Positions 52,377 to 63,849 of a stretch of DNA of 64,000 bases are shown piece after piece (position 1 is the stretch's first letter; each line of letters starts with the position of its first letter). A model generated the notes under the pieces. That model was not told the origin of the DNA, made no database searches, and saw only the letters and a list, made by a program, of their open reading frames with translations. This stretch comes from JAVVHH01 sp965276815 (GTDB lineage: Bacteria > Pseudomonadota > Alphaproteobacteria > Acetobacterales > Acetobacteraceae). The DNA lies in NCBI GenBank assembly GCA_965276815.1, contig CBDIBE010000006.1:124001-188000 (forward strand), in the 5' to 3' direction. Made by a program: the position numbers and the translations under genes.

Positions 52377-53972
52377 ATGAGCAACCGATCAGGCCTTACG
52401 GCCACGCTGACCGTTGCCTGCACGGTGGCGCTGGGCGCGCAGGCAGAGGCGCAAACGCTGCGGATGGGCGTGGGCGCGCAGGTGACCTCGATCGATCCCG
52501 AGTATCACAACATCTCGCCCAACAACGCCTTCGCCTCGATGGTATTCAGCGCGCTGACCGACACCGACGCCCAGTCCCGCGTAATCCCGGGCCTGGCGGT
52601 GAGCTGGAAGCCGATCGCCGACGACGTCTGGGAGTTCAAGCTGCGGCCTGGCGTAAAATTCCAGAACGGCCAGCCCTTCACCGCCGACGACGTCAAGTTC
52701 ACCTTCGAGCGCATCCCGACCATCGTGAACAGCCCGGGCTCCTACGAGACCTATCTCTACTCGATCGCCAAGGTCGAGGTCCCGGACCCGTTGACCTTGC
52801 GGCTGCATACCAAGGGGCCGGACCCCTTGCTGCCGGTCGAGCTGTCGCAGGTCTTCATCCTCAACCGGGCCACCCATACCGGCGCCACCACGGACCAGTT
52901 CAACTCCGGCAAGCTGGCGATCGGCACCGGGCCATTCCGCGTGCAATCCGTGCAGTTCGGCGACAAGATCGAGCTCGAGCGCAACCCCGACTACTGGGGT
53001 CAGAAGCCCGACTGGCAGCACGTCACCTACCGCCAGATCACCAACGAGGCGAGCCGCACCGCCGCCCTGCTCTCCGGCGACGTCGACTTCATCGACCAGG
53101 TCCCGACCGCCGACGTGGCCCGGCTGGCCAAGAATCCCAAAATCCACCTCTCCGAGATCGACAGCTTGCGGGTGATCTACATCGCCATGGACCAGGGCCG
53201 CACCGGCCCCTCCCCATTCATCACTGACATCAACGGCAAGCCGCTCCCGCACAATCCGCTGATGGACCCCCGCGTCCGCAAGGCGCTGTCGCTCGCGATC
53301 GACCGCGACGCCGAGGTCGCCCGCGTGATGGAGGGCGTCGCCACGCCGACGCTGCAATACATGGCCAAGGGCACTTTCGGCTACGTTCCCGACCTGGTGC
53401 CGCCCAAGGCCAATCCCGAAGAAGCCAAGCGCCTGCTGGCCGAAGCCGGTTATCCGCAGGGCTTCCGGATCACGCTGCACGGACCGAACGACCGCTACCC
53501 GAACGACTACAAGATCGTCCAGGCGGTCGCGCAGATGTGGACCCGCATCGGTGTCAAGACCGAGGTCGAAACCGCCCCCTATGCCAGCTTCATCACCCGC
53601 GCCTCGAAGCAGGATTTCTCGGCCTTCCTGGTCTCCTGGGGCACGCCCACCGGCGAGCCCAGCGCCGGCCTGCGCTCGACGGTGGCCACCTACAACCGCG
53701 AGACCGGCATGGGCTCGGTCAACCGCGCCCGCTACTCCAACCCCGAATTCGACAAGGAGCTGGAAGCCGCGATGCGCGTGCTCGACGATTCCAAGCGCGA
53801 GCAGATGCTGCAGCGAGCGACGCGGACCGTTATCAACGACACCGGCATCATCCCAATCCACCTACAGCGCAACGTCTGGGCGATGAAATTGGGCCTACGG
53901 CACGACGCCCGTGTCGACGAGCTAACCCGCGCCCAGGACGTGCATCCGGATAGTGCAGCATCCACGCAGTAG
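52377..53972 (+). CDS. ABC transporter substrate-binding protein (SBP_bac_5)
   Basis: 531 residues. A Sec signal peptide (LTATLTVACTVALGAQAEA) is present, followed by LRMGVGAQVTSIDPEYHNIS, WEFKLRPGVKFQNGQPFTAD (SBP_bac_5 signature) and IGTGPFRVQSVQFGDKIELE. It binds peptides or other small ligands in the periplasm. GGAGG lies eight bases before the ATG at 52377; the longer in-frame extension crosses the promoter region. It has no adjacent permease. Divergent from the TauD-NTF2-Ldh group, it could import that pathway's substrate. Confidence 0.88.
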   Translation: MSNRSGLTATLTVACTVALGAQAEAQTLRMGVGAQVTSIDPEYHNISPNNAFASMVFSALTDTDAQSRVIPGLAVSWKPIADDVWEFKLRPGVKFQNGQPFTADDVKFTFERIPTIVNSPGSYETYLYSIAKVEVPDPLTLRLHTKGPDPLLPVELSQVFILNRATHTGATTDQFNSGKLAIGTGPFRVQSVQFGDKIELERNPDYWGQKPDWQHVTYRQITNEASRTAALLSGDVDFIDQVPTADVARLAKNPKIHLSEIDSLRVIYIAMDQGRTGPSPFITDINGKPLPHNPLMDPRVRKALSLAIDRDAEVARVMEGVATPTLQYMAKGTFGYVPDLVPPKANPEEAKRLLAEAGYPQGFRITLHGPNDRYPNDYKIVQAVAQMWTRIGVKTEVETAPYASFITRASKQDFSAFLVSWGTPTGEPSAGLRSTVATYNRETGMGSVNRARYSNPEFDKELEAAMRVLDDSKREQMLQRATRTVINDTGIIPIHLQRNVWAMKLGLRHDARVDELTRAQDVHPDSAASTQ

Positions 53973-53980
53973 ACATTCTC

Positions 53981-54045
53981 ATGGCCGGCTTGACCCGGCC
54001 GTCGATCTCTCCCTCGCCGTGATGCCCGGGCTCGACCCGGGCATC
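53981..54045. repeat. REP-like pair of palindromes
   Basis: Two hairpins in tandem: GGCCGG...CCGGCC at about 53983-54000, with a CTTGAC loop region, and GATGCCCGGG...CCCGGGCATC at 54021-54045. This GGGCTTGACCC/GGGCTCGACCC style is a widespread intergenic element of alphaproteobacteria. It separates the ABC receptor gene from the restriction-modification island and may end its transcript. The rest of 53973-54159 holds nothing else I can support. Confidence 0.65.
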
Positions 54046-54159
54046 CAGGGCCACCACCAGCACCGACCGTGGCGGATCGGATCTCCTCCACGCGCAGCTG
54101 CGAGCGGCCCAACCTCTCGCAGCGCCTCGATCCGCCCGAGACCGATCTCTTTCCCCCTT

Positions 54160-54399
54160 TCACAGGCTGAACGGCACCACTGGCTTCAGGGCGGCGAGCG
54201 CAGTTTGCGGGTAGAGAACATCCAACTCGACCCGGCGCGCCGTCCCCAGCTCAAGCGGCTCACTGAGCCGAAGACGCACATCGAAATTGCGCGCGTCACT
54301 CTTGAGAACGCAGCCGAACTGCGTGGGCGGCGTCGGGCCAGCCCTTCCCCCCTGACTGGTCGGCAACAATGCGACGATTGCAGTGGCATCGAACGACAT
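54160..54399 (-). CDS. Small EF-Tu beta-barrel-like protein (hypothetical)
   Basis: 79 residues. IVALLPTSQGGRAGPTPPTQ then FGCVLKSDARNFDVRLRLSE and VLYPQTALAALKPVVPFSL resemble the C-terminal beta-barrel of EF-Tu as found in small stand-alone proteins (the E/Q-G-G-R-x-x-P-x-P turn and the late L-K-P-x-x-x-F). This is a family resemblance, not a firm assignment. Such proteins usually continue after F-x-L with Trp-Glu-Gly; here a TGA falls exactly where TGG would code Trp, so the tail may be truncated. It starts 22 bases after the candidate nuclease. Confidence 0.45.
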   Translation of the reverse strand: MSFDATAIVALLPTSQGGRAGPTPPTQFGCVLKSDARNFDVRLRLSEPLELGTARRVELDVLYPQTALAALKPVVPFSL

Positions 54400-54421
54400 G
54401 CTGCACCAACTGCCCGCGCCT

Positions 54422-55324
54422 CTATCGGTCGCCTGTGCGGGCGGGATAGTCTTTATCCAGCGTAGTGAGAGCTGGAGATTTAGGCGCCCACTCGAACCTA
54501 CGCGTAACACCTGCCAGATCAGGCGCACTCGTCACGAAACGCTCATCATATCGGAGGTAGAGAGCATCAAAAAACTTCTCCAATCGGAGAGCGCTACCCG
54601 AGGCTGGAAAATGGGCCAGCAACTCTCCCCGCCCTTCAGCTGCCATTTCCACCATGGCGAGGCCGATAGCTTCGTAACGGCTCACATCATCTCTGATACC
54701 GCGTCTGCCGAGAAGTTCATGCAGGGCATTTTGGAAGCGGATGATTCCAGCAACTGGCTCGCCGCCCCGGGTCATCGCAATGTCGTTGGCCGCCAGTGCT
54801 CGACCCGGCTCACTGGTTTCTACTGCCGCAGTATCAGAGGCGGCCTCAAGAGCAGCCTCTACTTGTCGATTTGCGCGTAAAAGGACGAGATATCCGAGGA
54901 CGAGGGCCGGATAGGTAATATGCAGGTTTGTGCACTCCCCAATCGTCTCTTCCATTCGATTTGTCAGGTTGCGAAACGCACCCGTGACGCCTTTACAAGA
55001 TATAGCCAGCGCTGGACCGATCCCTTTGCGAAGCACAACCACGTCGACGTTTTTGGTTTTTAGCCCGCCAAGGATTGTTCTCTCACCACCTCGCGCGAGA
55101 GTTGGCTCATAATGGAGAATCGGTGACTTAGTGCCACGACGTTCAATACGGAACGGCGGTCTCGGCGTGATATCGTCGGGATCAAATCCTCCCTCGATAA
55201 CCAACCGACATGCAGCGTACCAATGCAAGGGCTTAATCTGTCCAGCGCTTTGCGTGGCGCCCGTGAAATCAGCAAATGCCCGAAGAGCGTCGACCTGTGT
55301 CGTCCATTGACAAGTACTAGGCAT
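54422..55324 (-). CDS. Candidate type II restriction endonuclease (PD-(D/E)XK-like)
   Basis: 300 residues; no family recognised by direct similarity. It follows and overlaps the DNA methyltransferase gene by eight bases, the usual layout for a cognate nuclease. KNVDVVVLRKGIGPALAISC-K (residues 91-111) has D94 on one strand and S-C-K111 on the next, the spacing of a PD-(D/E)XK core with Ser replacing Asp/Glu, as in some Cfr10I-like enzymes. Two acidic residues in NRMEETIGE (E125-E126, E130) follow in a helix. Codon use and GC are lower than in the neighbouring genes, suggesting transfer. Other DNA-acting roles remain possible. Confidence 0.62.
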   Translation of the reverse strand: MPSTCQWTTQVDALRAFADFTGATQSAGQIKPLHWYAACRLVIEGGFDPDDITPRPPFRIERRGTKSPILHYEPTLARGGERTILGGLKTKNVDVVVLRKGIGPALAISCKGVTGAFRNLTNRMEETIGECTNLHITYPALVLGYLVLLRANRQVEAALEAASDTAAVETSEPGRALAANDIAMTRGGEPVAGIIRFQNALHELLGRRGIRDDVSRYEAIGLAMVEMAAEGRGELLAHFPASGSALRLEKFFDALYLRYDERFVTSAPDLAGVTRRFEWAPKSPALTTLDKDYPARTGDR

Positions 55325-56807
55325 AATGCCGCCAGCGCTGCATGGTCGTCACACCGTCCGCGATGATGGCTGGGTCAAGCCGGGCCATTATCTCAGGATG
55401 GGGGAAAAGCACTCGCCCGGCCTCGCGCGGCTCCAGCTTCAGCATTCCCCCGCCTAACGCATGCCCTTCAAGCTCACAGCTGAGCTGAGTAAACGGCGCT
55501 TCCCAGTGGGGCAGTAGCGATTGGGCAAGAGCCCAGTCTCGTACGCGAAGCGCATGGACGGCGTTCGTACACGTCACGCCCGCCACGTTGCGGACAAGAC
55601 TAACCTTTCGACCAGACATATATGACAGCATATAATCCGGCACCTGAACATCTGGTACTGAATACCAAGGCTCGCGATGACGACATTTATATGCCTTCCG
55701 GGCCGCCCGACCTGGCTCACTATCCAAATATCGGCGCACTGACGGTGGGAGTACTTGTCCTTTCGACAGGCGGAGCAACAAGGCAGGGGCATCGGCCTTG
55801 CGCCAACCTTCGACGGTTTGCTCCGTGATGAGCTTAGGAGGCAGTTCACGTCCGCTGCGAACCGTTACATGCAGTAGGGCGGACGGGATTTCGAGATATT
55901 TCGCTTCGGATGGCCGGAGGTGGAAGAACTTGTTGTCGCCACTTACATACCCGATCCCTACCGCACCGATATCGTGCAGCCGCCGACTATCCGTACGATG
56001 GGCCACCTCCATGTAGAGATCGCGAGTCGGGGGCGAGAGAAGGAAAGGGCGCAATCGGCGCTTCCAAATAGTTCTAAACTCGCCCAAAGGAATGCTCACT
56101 CCGGGCTCAGGAGGCCGAACACTGTATTCGAACCGCTCCATCGCGGTGAAGCGGATACAACTACACCGCGCGCCAAAGTTGTTAGCATAGAGTAACCAGC
56201 AGTCTTCCGATAACTCAGGGAAAAGTTTTTCGCGAACAGCCACGACGTGAACCATACCAAAATTGTCGCAAAGATAGTCGAGCAGGGGTGCTGCATACGG
56301 CGCATGGCCAATCTCGGCAGGTACAACAAAGGCCAGTCGGCCGTCTGGCTTCAAAAGCCCTGCAGTGGCAACAATGAACGGAGCCCAAGAGGATGTAAGG
56401 CTGCTAAAGTCTACCCCGTATCGGGCACAAAGTGCGAGTGCGCGATTTCGCGACTCGCCTTTGAATGTCTGGTATCGGACAAAGGGAGGATTACCAGCAG
56501 CACACTCAAAGCGATCGCGCGTAGACCTCGCCCATTCGAAGAAGTCACCTTCGTGGACTCGCGCCCGAGGCGCGCGCGCGGACGCGGACCGTGCGGCTTC
56601 CTCGTCCCGCTCGATACCGACGCTATTGCGGTGAGCAGCAATGAACCCACCGTCGCCGCATGACGGATCAAGCATGAGCTCACGCCCGTCGTGGACAGCC
56701 CAACTCACGAGGGAAGCGATGAGTTTGTCAGGTGTATAAAAGGCTCCGGCGTGTTTGCGCGAAAGGCGAGCGACCTGAGCGGATTGAACGAGATGACTGC
56801 CGGCCAT
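55317..56807 (-). CDS. N6-adenine DNA methyltransferase, gamma type (restriction-modification)
   Basis: 496 residues. Motif X GAFYTPDKLI near 21, motif I LDPSCGDGGF at 46-55, motif II GIERDEEA, motif III EGDFFEW near 86, and catalytic motif IV GNPPFVRY at 105-112. This order (X, I, IV, then a C-terminal target-recognition half) is the gamma class, as in M.TaqI and M.PstI; N6-adenine is the expected target. The C-terminal half should set the recognition sequence, which I cannot predict. The ATG lies one base after the dnaE stop, with GGAGG inside the end of dnaE. Confidence 0.85.
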   Translation of the reverse strand: MAGSHLVQSAQVARLSRKHAGAFYTPDKLIASLVSWAVHDGRELMLDPSCGDGGFIAAHRNSVGIERDEEAARSASARAPRARVHEGDFFEWARSTRDRFECAAGNPPFVRYQTFKGESRNRALALCARYGVDFSSLTSSWAPFIVATAGLLKPDGRLAFVVPAEIGHAPYAAPLLDYLCDNFGMVHVVAVREKLFPELSEDCWLLYANNFGARCSCIRFTAMERFEYSVRPPEPGVSIPLGEFRTIWKRRLRPFLLSPPTRDLYMEVAHRTDSRRLHDIGAVGIGYVSGDNKFFHLRPSEAKYLEIPSALLHVTVRSGRELPPKLITEQTVEGWRKADAPALLLRLSKGQVLPPSVRRYLDSEPGRAARKAYKCRHREPWYSVPDVQVPDYMLSYMSGRKVSLVRNVAGVTCTNAVHALRVRDWALAQSLLPHWEAPFTQLSCELEGHALGGGMLKLEPREAGRVLFPHPEIMARLDPAIIADGVTTMQRWRHYA

Positions 56808-56808
56808 A

Positions 56809-60222
<3,414 letters not shown>

Positions 60223-60232
60223 TAGGCGGCCA

Positions 60233-60916
60233 TTATGCCGGCACGACCCGGCCTTCATGCAACGTCACCCGCCGATCCATACGCGCGGCCAGCGTCGGGT
60301 TGTGCGTGGCGATCAGCGCCGCCACCCCCTGCGCCCGCACCATGTGCAGCAATTCCTCGAACACCACCCCGCTGGTGTCGACATCGAGGTTCCCGGTCGG
60401 CTCGTCGGCCAGCAGCACGCCCGGCGCGTTCGCCAGTGCCCGCGCGATCGCCACCCGCTGCTTTTCGCCCCCCGAGAGCTTGCCCGGCAGATGCTCGCCC
60501 CGCGCCGACAGTCCAAACTGCGCCAACAACCCGGCCGCCCGCTGCCGCGCCTCGCGCCGGCTTTTCCCCGCGATCATCTGCGGCAACACCACGTTCTCGA
60601 TCGCGGTGAACTCGGCCAGCAACTGATGCGACTGGTACACAAACCCAATCCGGTCCCGCCGTATCGCCGTCCGCTCGGCATCCGGCAGCCGTCCGGCATC
60701 GCGCCCATCGACGAAAATCGTCCCCGCATCCGGCCGCTCCAGCAGCCCGGCCAGGTGCAGCAGCGTGCTCTTGCCAGTCCCCGACGGCGCCACGAGCGCC
60801 ACGATCTCGCCGGTCTGCAATTCAAGGTCGGCGCCGCGCAGAATATGCAGGTCGGCGTCGCCGCTGCGATAAGCCCTGCACACGCCCGCCATGACCAGCG
60901 GGCGGCCGTCATTCAT
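60233..60916 (-). CDS. lolD: Lipoprotein-releasing ABC transporter ATPase LolD
   Basis: 227 residues. ATPase of the LolCDE complex, which releases outer-membrane lipoproteins to LolA. Walker A VAPSGTGKSTLLHLAGLLER, the LolD-type IGFVYQSHQLLAEFTAIENV, signature KLSGGEKQRVAIARALANAP and Walker B VLLADEPTGNLDVDTSG. It overlaps the lolC end by eight bases and sits directly before dnaE. Confidence 0.93.
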   Translation of the reverse strand: MNDGRPLVMAGVCRAYRSGDADLHILRGADLELQTGEIVALVAPSGTGKSTLLHLAGLLERPDAGTIFVDGRDAGRLPDAERTAIRRDRIGFVYQSHQLLAEFTAIENVVLPQMIAGKSRREARQRAAGLLAQFGLSARGEHLPGKLSGGEKQRVAIARALANAPGVLLADEPTGNLDVDTSGVVFEELLHMVRAQGVAALIATHNPTLAARMDRRVTLHEGRVVPA

Positions 60917-62162
60917 GCCGCAGCGCCTCCACCGGGTCGGTCCGCGCGGCGCGCCAGCTCGGGTACAGCGTCGCCAGCAACGACAAGCCGAGCGCCATCA
61001 GCACGACCTGCATCACTTCGTGCCAGTTCAGCTTGGCCGGCAGATGCGTCAGGTAATACACCTCAGGATTGAACACGCTGGTGCCGGTGATTTCCTCGAC
61101 CCAGTGTTGGATCGTCTCGATATTCAGACAGAACAACACCCCCAGCACGAGCCCCACCATCGTTCCGGTGAACCCGACCGACGCCCCGCACATTAGGAAG
61201 ATACGCATCACAGCGCCCCGCCCGGCCCCGATCGTCCGCAACACGGCGATATCCCGCGTCTTGTCCTTGACCATCATGATGAGCGACGAGATCACGTTGA
61301 ACGCCGCAACCAAAATAATCAGCGTCAAGATCAGGAACATAACGTTCTGCTCGACCTTGACCGCGGCGAAGTAGCTGTTGTTGCTCTGCTGCCAATCGAT
61401 GATGCGCACCGGCGTGCCGGCCAGCGCCTTGGCGATCGCGTCCTCCACGTCGCCGACATTCTCAGGATCGCTGACGCTGACCTCGATATGCGAGACCGCG
61501 CCCGGAAGCTGAAAGAAAATCTGCGCCGCCTGCAGCGGCAGGAACACGAAATTGGTGTCGTATTCGTTCATGCCGACTTGGAAAATGGCGACAATCTTGT
61601 AGGCGCGCACCCTTGGAATGGTTCCAAACGCCGTCGCCGCCCCCTGCGGCGAGATCAGCGTGAGTTCGTCGCCGACGCGCAGCCCGAACTTGCCCGCTAG
61701 GCCCACTCCAATTGCAACCGCGTCCTCGCCCCCGAAATCCGCCAACGACCCGGCGAGGATATGGTTGCTCACCGCATGCATGTTGCGGAAATCGTCCGGC
61801 GTCATCCCGCGCACGAGCCCGCCCATCGATTGCCCGCGCGGACCGCTGAGTAGCACCTGCCCATCCACCACTGGCGCCGCCGATACCACGCCCGGAATGC
61901 CCCGAATCCGCCCGGTCACCGCGTTGTAGTCCGTCAGCGGACCGCTGCTCGCCCCGTAAACACCAAGATGCCCGTTGAAGCCTAAGATCCGGTTAAGCAG
62001 GTCCACCTGAAACCCGCCCATGACCGACATCACGATAATCAGCGTCGCAACGCCGAGCGCGATGCCGACCAGGCTGAACCCAGCGATCACCGAGACAAAC
62101 CGCTCACCCCGCCGCGCCCGCAAATACCGGCCGGCGACCGCCCGCTCAAAAGGTCCGAACAC
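60909..62162 (-). CDS. lolC: Lipoprotein-releasing ABC transporter permease LolC/LolE
   Basis: 417 residues. Four membrane spans with a large periplasmic domain, the LolCE layout: ERAVAGRYLRARRGERFVSV and IAGFSLVGIALGVATLIIVM at the N terminus, SHIEVSVSDPENVGDVEDAI in the periplasm, and IMMVKDKTRDIAVLRTIGAG then TLYPSWRAARTDPVEALRHE at the C terminus. The GTG start overlaps the proS stop by one base (TAGTG). As in many alphaproteobacteria, a single LolC/E-type gene would form a homodimer with LolD. Confidence 0.92.
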   Translation of the reverse strand: MFGPFERAVAGRYLRARRGERFVSVIAGFSLVGIALGVATLIIVMSVMGGFQVDLLNRILGFNGHLGVYGASSGPLTDYNAVTGRIRGIPGVVSAAPVVDGQVLLSGPRGQSMGGLVRGMTPDDFRNMHAVSNHILAGSLADFGGEDAVAIGVGLAGKFGLRVGDELTLISPQGAATAFGTIPRVRAYKIVAIFQVGMNEYDTNFVFLPLQAAQIFFQLPGAVSHIEVSVSDPENVGDVEDAIAKALAGTPVRIIDWQQSNNSYFAAVKVEQNVMFLILTLIILVAAFNVISSLIMMVKDKTRDIAVLRTIGAGRGAVMRIFLMCGASVGFTGTMVGLVLGVLFCLNIETIQHWVEEITGTSVFNPEVYYLTHLPAKLNWHEVMQVVLMALGLSLLATLYPSWRAARTDPVEALRHE

Positions 62163-63469
62163 TAATTGATCCGCTGCAGCGCCGCGTCCAGCGAGAGCTC
62201 CTGCCGCTCGCCGCTCGCCCGGCGCTTCAGCTCGACCGTCCCGGCGGCGGCGCCTCGCGGCCCGACCACGATCTGCCAAGGATGCCCCATCAGATCGGCA
62301 TCCGCGAATTTCGGCCCGGCCCGCTCCTCGCGATCGTCATAAAGCGCGTTGCCGGCAAAATGCGCATAGGCTTGCTCACAGATCCGGTCGCAGGCCGCGT
62401 CGCCTTGCTTGAGGTTGAGGATCGCCGCCCGGAACGGCGCCACGCTGTCGGGCCAAATGATCCCCGCCTCGTCGTGATGCGCCTCGATCAGCGCGCCCGC
62501 CAAACGCGAGATGCCGACGCCATAGCTGCCCATTTCCGGCACGATCGGCTTGCCGTCTGGGCCAGGCACGGACAGCTCCATCGGCGCGCTATACTTGGTG
62601 CCAAAGTAGAAAATATGGCCGACCTCGATCCCCCGCCCTTCCCGTCGCCGCGCCGGTTCGACCTTGGTCCAGGCCTCCGCATCGTGCCGCTCATCCGTCG
62701 CCGCGTATTGTGTGGTCATCAGATTAAAGAAACGTTCAAGATCTGACGGATTGTTCGAATCGAAAGTAGCGCCGTAGTCGATCTCCTCGAACCCAGCATC
62801 GAAGAACACCTGGCTCTCCCCGGTCGGCGCCAGGATGATGAATTCGTGGCTCAAATCGCCGCCGATCGGCCCGGAATCCGCCTGCATCGGGATTGCCGAG
62901 ACGCCAAGCCGCTGGAAAATGCGCATGTAAGACAGCATCATCTTGCGATAGGTGATGACCGCGCCCGCATAATCCAAGTCGAAGCTATATGCGTCCTTCA
63001 TCAAGAACTCGCGGCCCCGCATCACGCCAAAACGCGGGCGGACCTCGTCGCGGAACTTCCACTGGATGTGGTAAAGCATCTGCGGCAATTGCCGGTAACT
63101 GTTGACGGATTGCCGCACCAAATCGGTAATCATCTCCTCATTGGTCGGGCCGAAAAGCATCTCCCGCTCGCCGCGGTCGCGGATGCGCAGCATCTCCGGC
63201 CCATACGCGTCATAGCGCCCGCTCTTGCGCCACAAATCCGCCGACTGCATCGTCGGCATCAACAACTCCTGCGCCCCGATCCGGTCCTGCTCCTCGCGCA
63301 CGATCTGGGCGATGTTCTGCAACACGCGCCAGCCCGCCGGCAGCCAAGCATAGATGCCGGCCGCGGTCTGCCGGACCAGCCCGGCCCGCAGCATCAGGCG
63401 GTGCGAAACGATCTGCGCTTCGGCGGGGTTCTCTTTCGTTGTAGGCACGAGCGAGCGGGAGAGGCGCAT
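62162..63469 (-). CDS. proS: Prolyl-tRNA synthetase, short form
   Basis: 435 residues. Class II synthetase that charges tRNA-Pro. MRLSRSLVPTTKENPAEAQI, HRLMLRAGLVRQTAAGIYAW, LFGPTNEEMITDLVRQSVNS, FRDEVRPRFGVMRGREFLMK and DAYSFDL mark the core. The editing insertion domain of the long bacterial form (about 180 residues) is absent, as expected in alphaproteobacteria, so free-standing editing proteins may act instead. The ATG at 63469 is chosen; a longer frame to 63538 has no match. Confidence 0.93.
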   Translation of the reverse strand: MRLSRSLVPTTKENPAEAQIVSHRLMLRAGLVRQTAAGIYAWLPAGWRVLQNIAQIVREEQDRIGAQELLMPTMQSADLWRKSGRYDAYGPEMLRIRDRGEREMLFGPTNEEMITDLVRQSVNSYRQLPQMLYHIQWKFRDEVRPRFGVMRGREFLMKDAYSFDLDYAGAVITYRKMMLSYMRIFQRLGVSAIPMQADSGPIGGDLSHEFIILAPTGESQVFFDAGFEEIDYGATFDSNNPSDLERFFNLMTTQYAATDERHDAEAWTKVEPARRREGRGIEVGHIFYFGTKYSAPMELSVPGPDGKPIVPEMGSYGVGISRLAGALIEAHHDEAGIIWPDSVAPFRAAILNLKQGDAACDRICEQAYAHFAGNALYDDREERAGPKFADADLMGHPWQIVVGPRGAAAGTVELKRRASGERQELSLDAALQRIN

Positions 63470-63627
63470 CTTGGTCCTAAAAACGCGGGCGGGGTGCGAC
63501 CCTACAAGCAGTCCGGCCCATTCGCCAGAGACAGCCAAAATCGAATGCTGCGACGCACAATCGATTTACCGCCGATTAACTATGCTAATATCCGAAATTG
63601 CGTGACAGCCCTGCGCTCCCGTTATAA
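63470..63627 (-). other. Upstream region of proS
   Basis: About 160 bases with no supported gene, lower in GC than its surroundings (including TTAGCATAGTTAATC-like stretches on the minus strand). The proS promoter should lie here, because a terminator stands just upstream. I could not pick a confident -35/-10 pair by eye. Confidence 0.3.
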
Positions 63628-63665
63628 CAAAAAAGAAGGCCCGAGTGCTGGCAGCACTTCGGGCC
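63628..63665 (-). terminator. Rho-independent terminator downstream of the DUF1467 gene
   Basis: A stem of GGCCCGA with TCGGGCC (63638-63644 and 63659-63665) continues as GTGCT/AGCAC around a GGC loop, with one bulged base. On the minus strand it is followed by TTCTTTTTTG, a good U-rich tract. It would end transcripts coming from the DUF1467 side and isolate proS as a new transcription unit. Confidence 0.85.
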
Positions 63666-63849
63666 AAGTTTAGGGAGGAAACGCCAGTCACGCGGCAGAA
63701 CTGGGAGAAGTCCCTGTTCTCCGCGTGATCATGCGTTCTTCGTGCCGAGCTGTCGAAGCTTTTCGCGCCATAGAACTGCAAAAAAATCGCCCCCTAGACA
63801 CAGTCTGCACAAACCCTGAGCAGCGATCGGCACTCTGCCCAGAAGGAAG

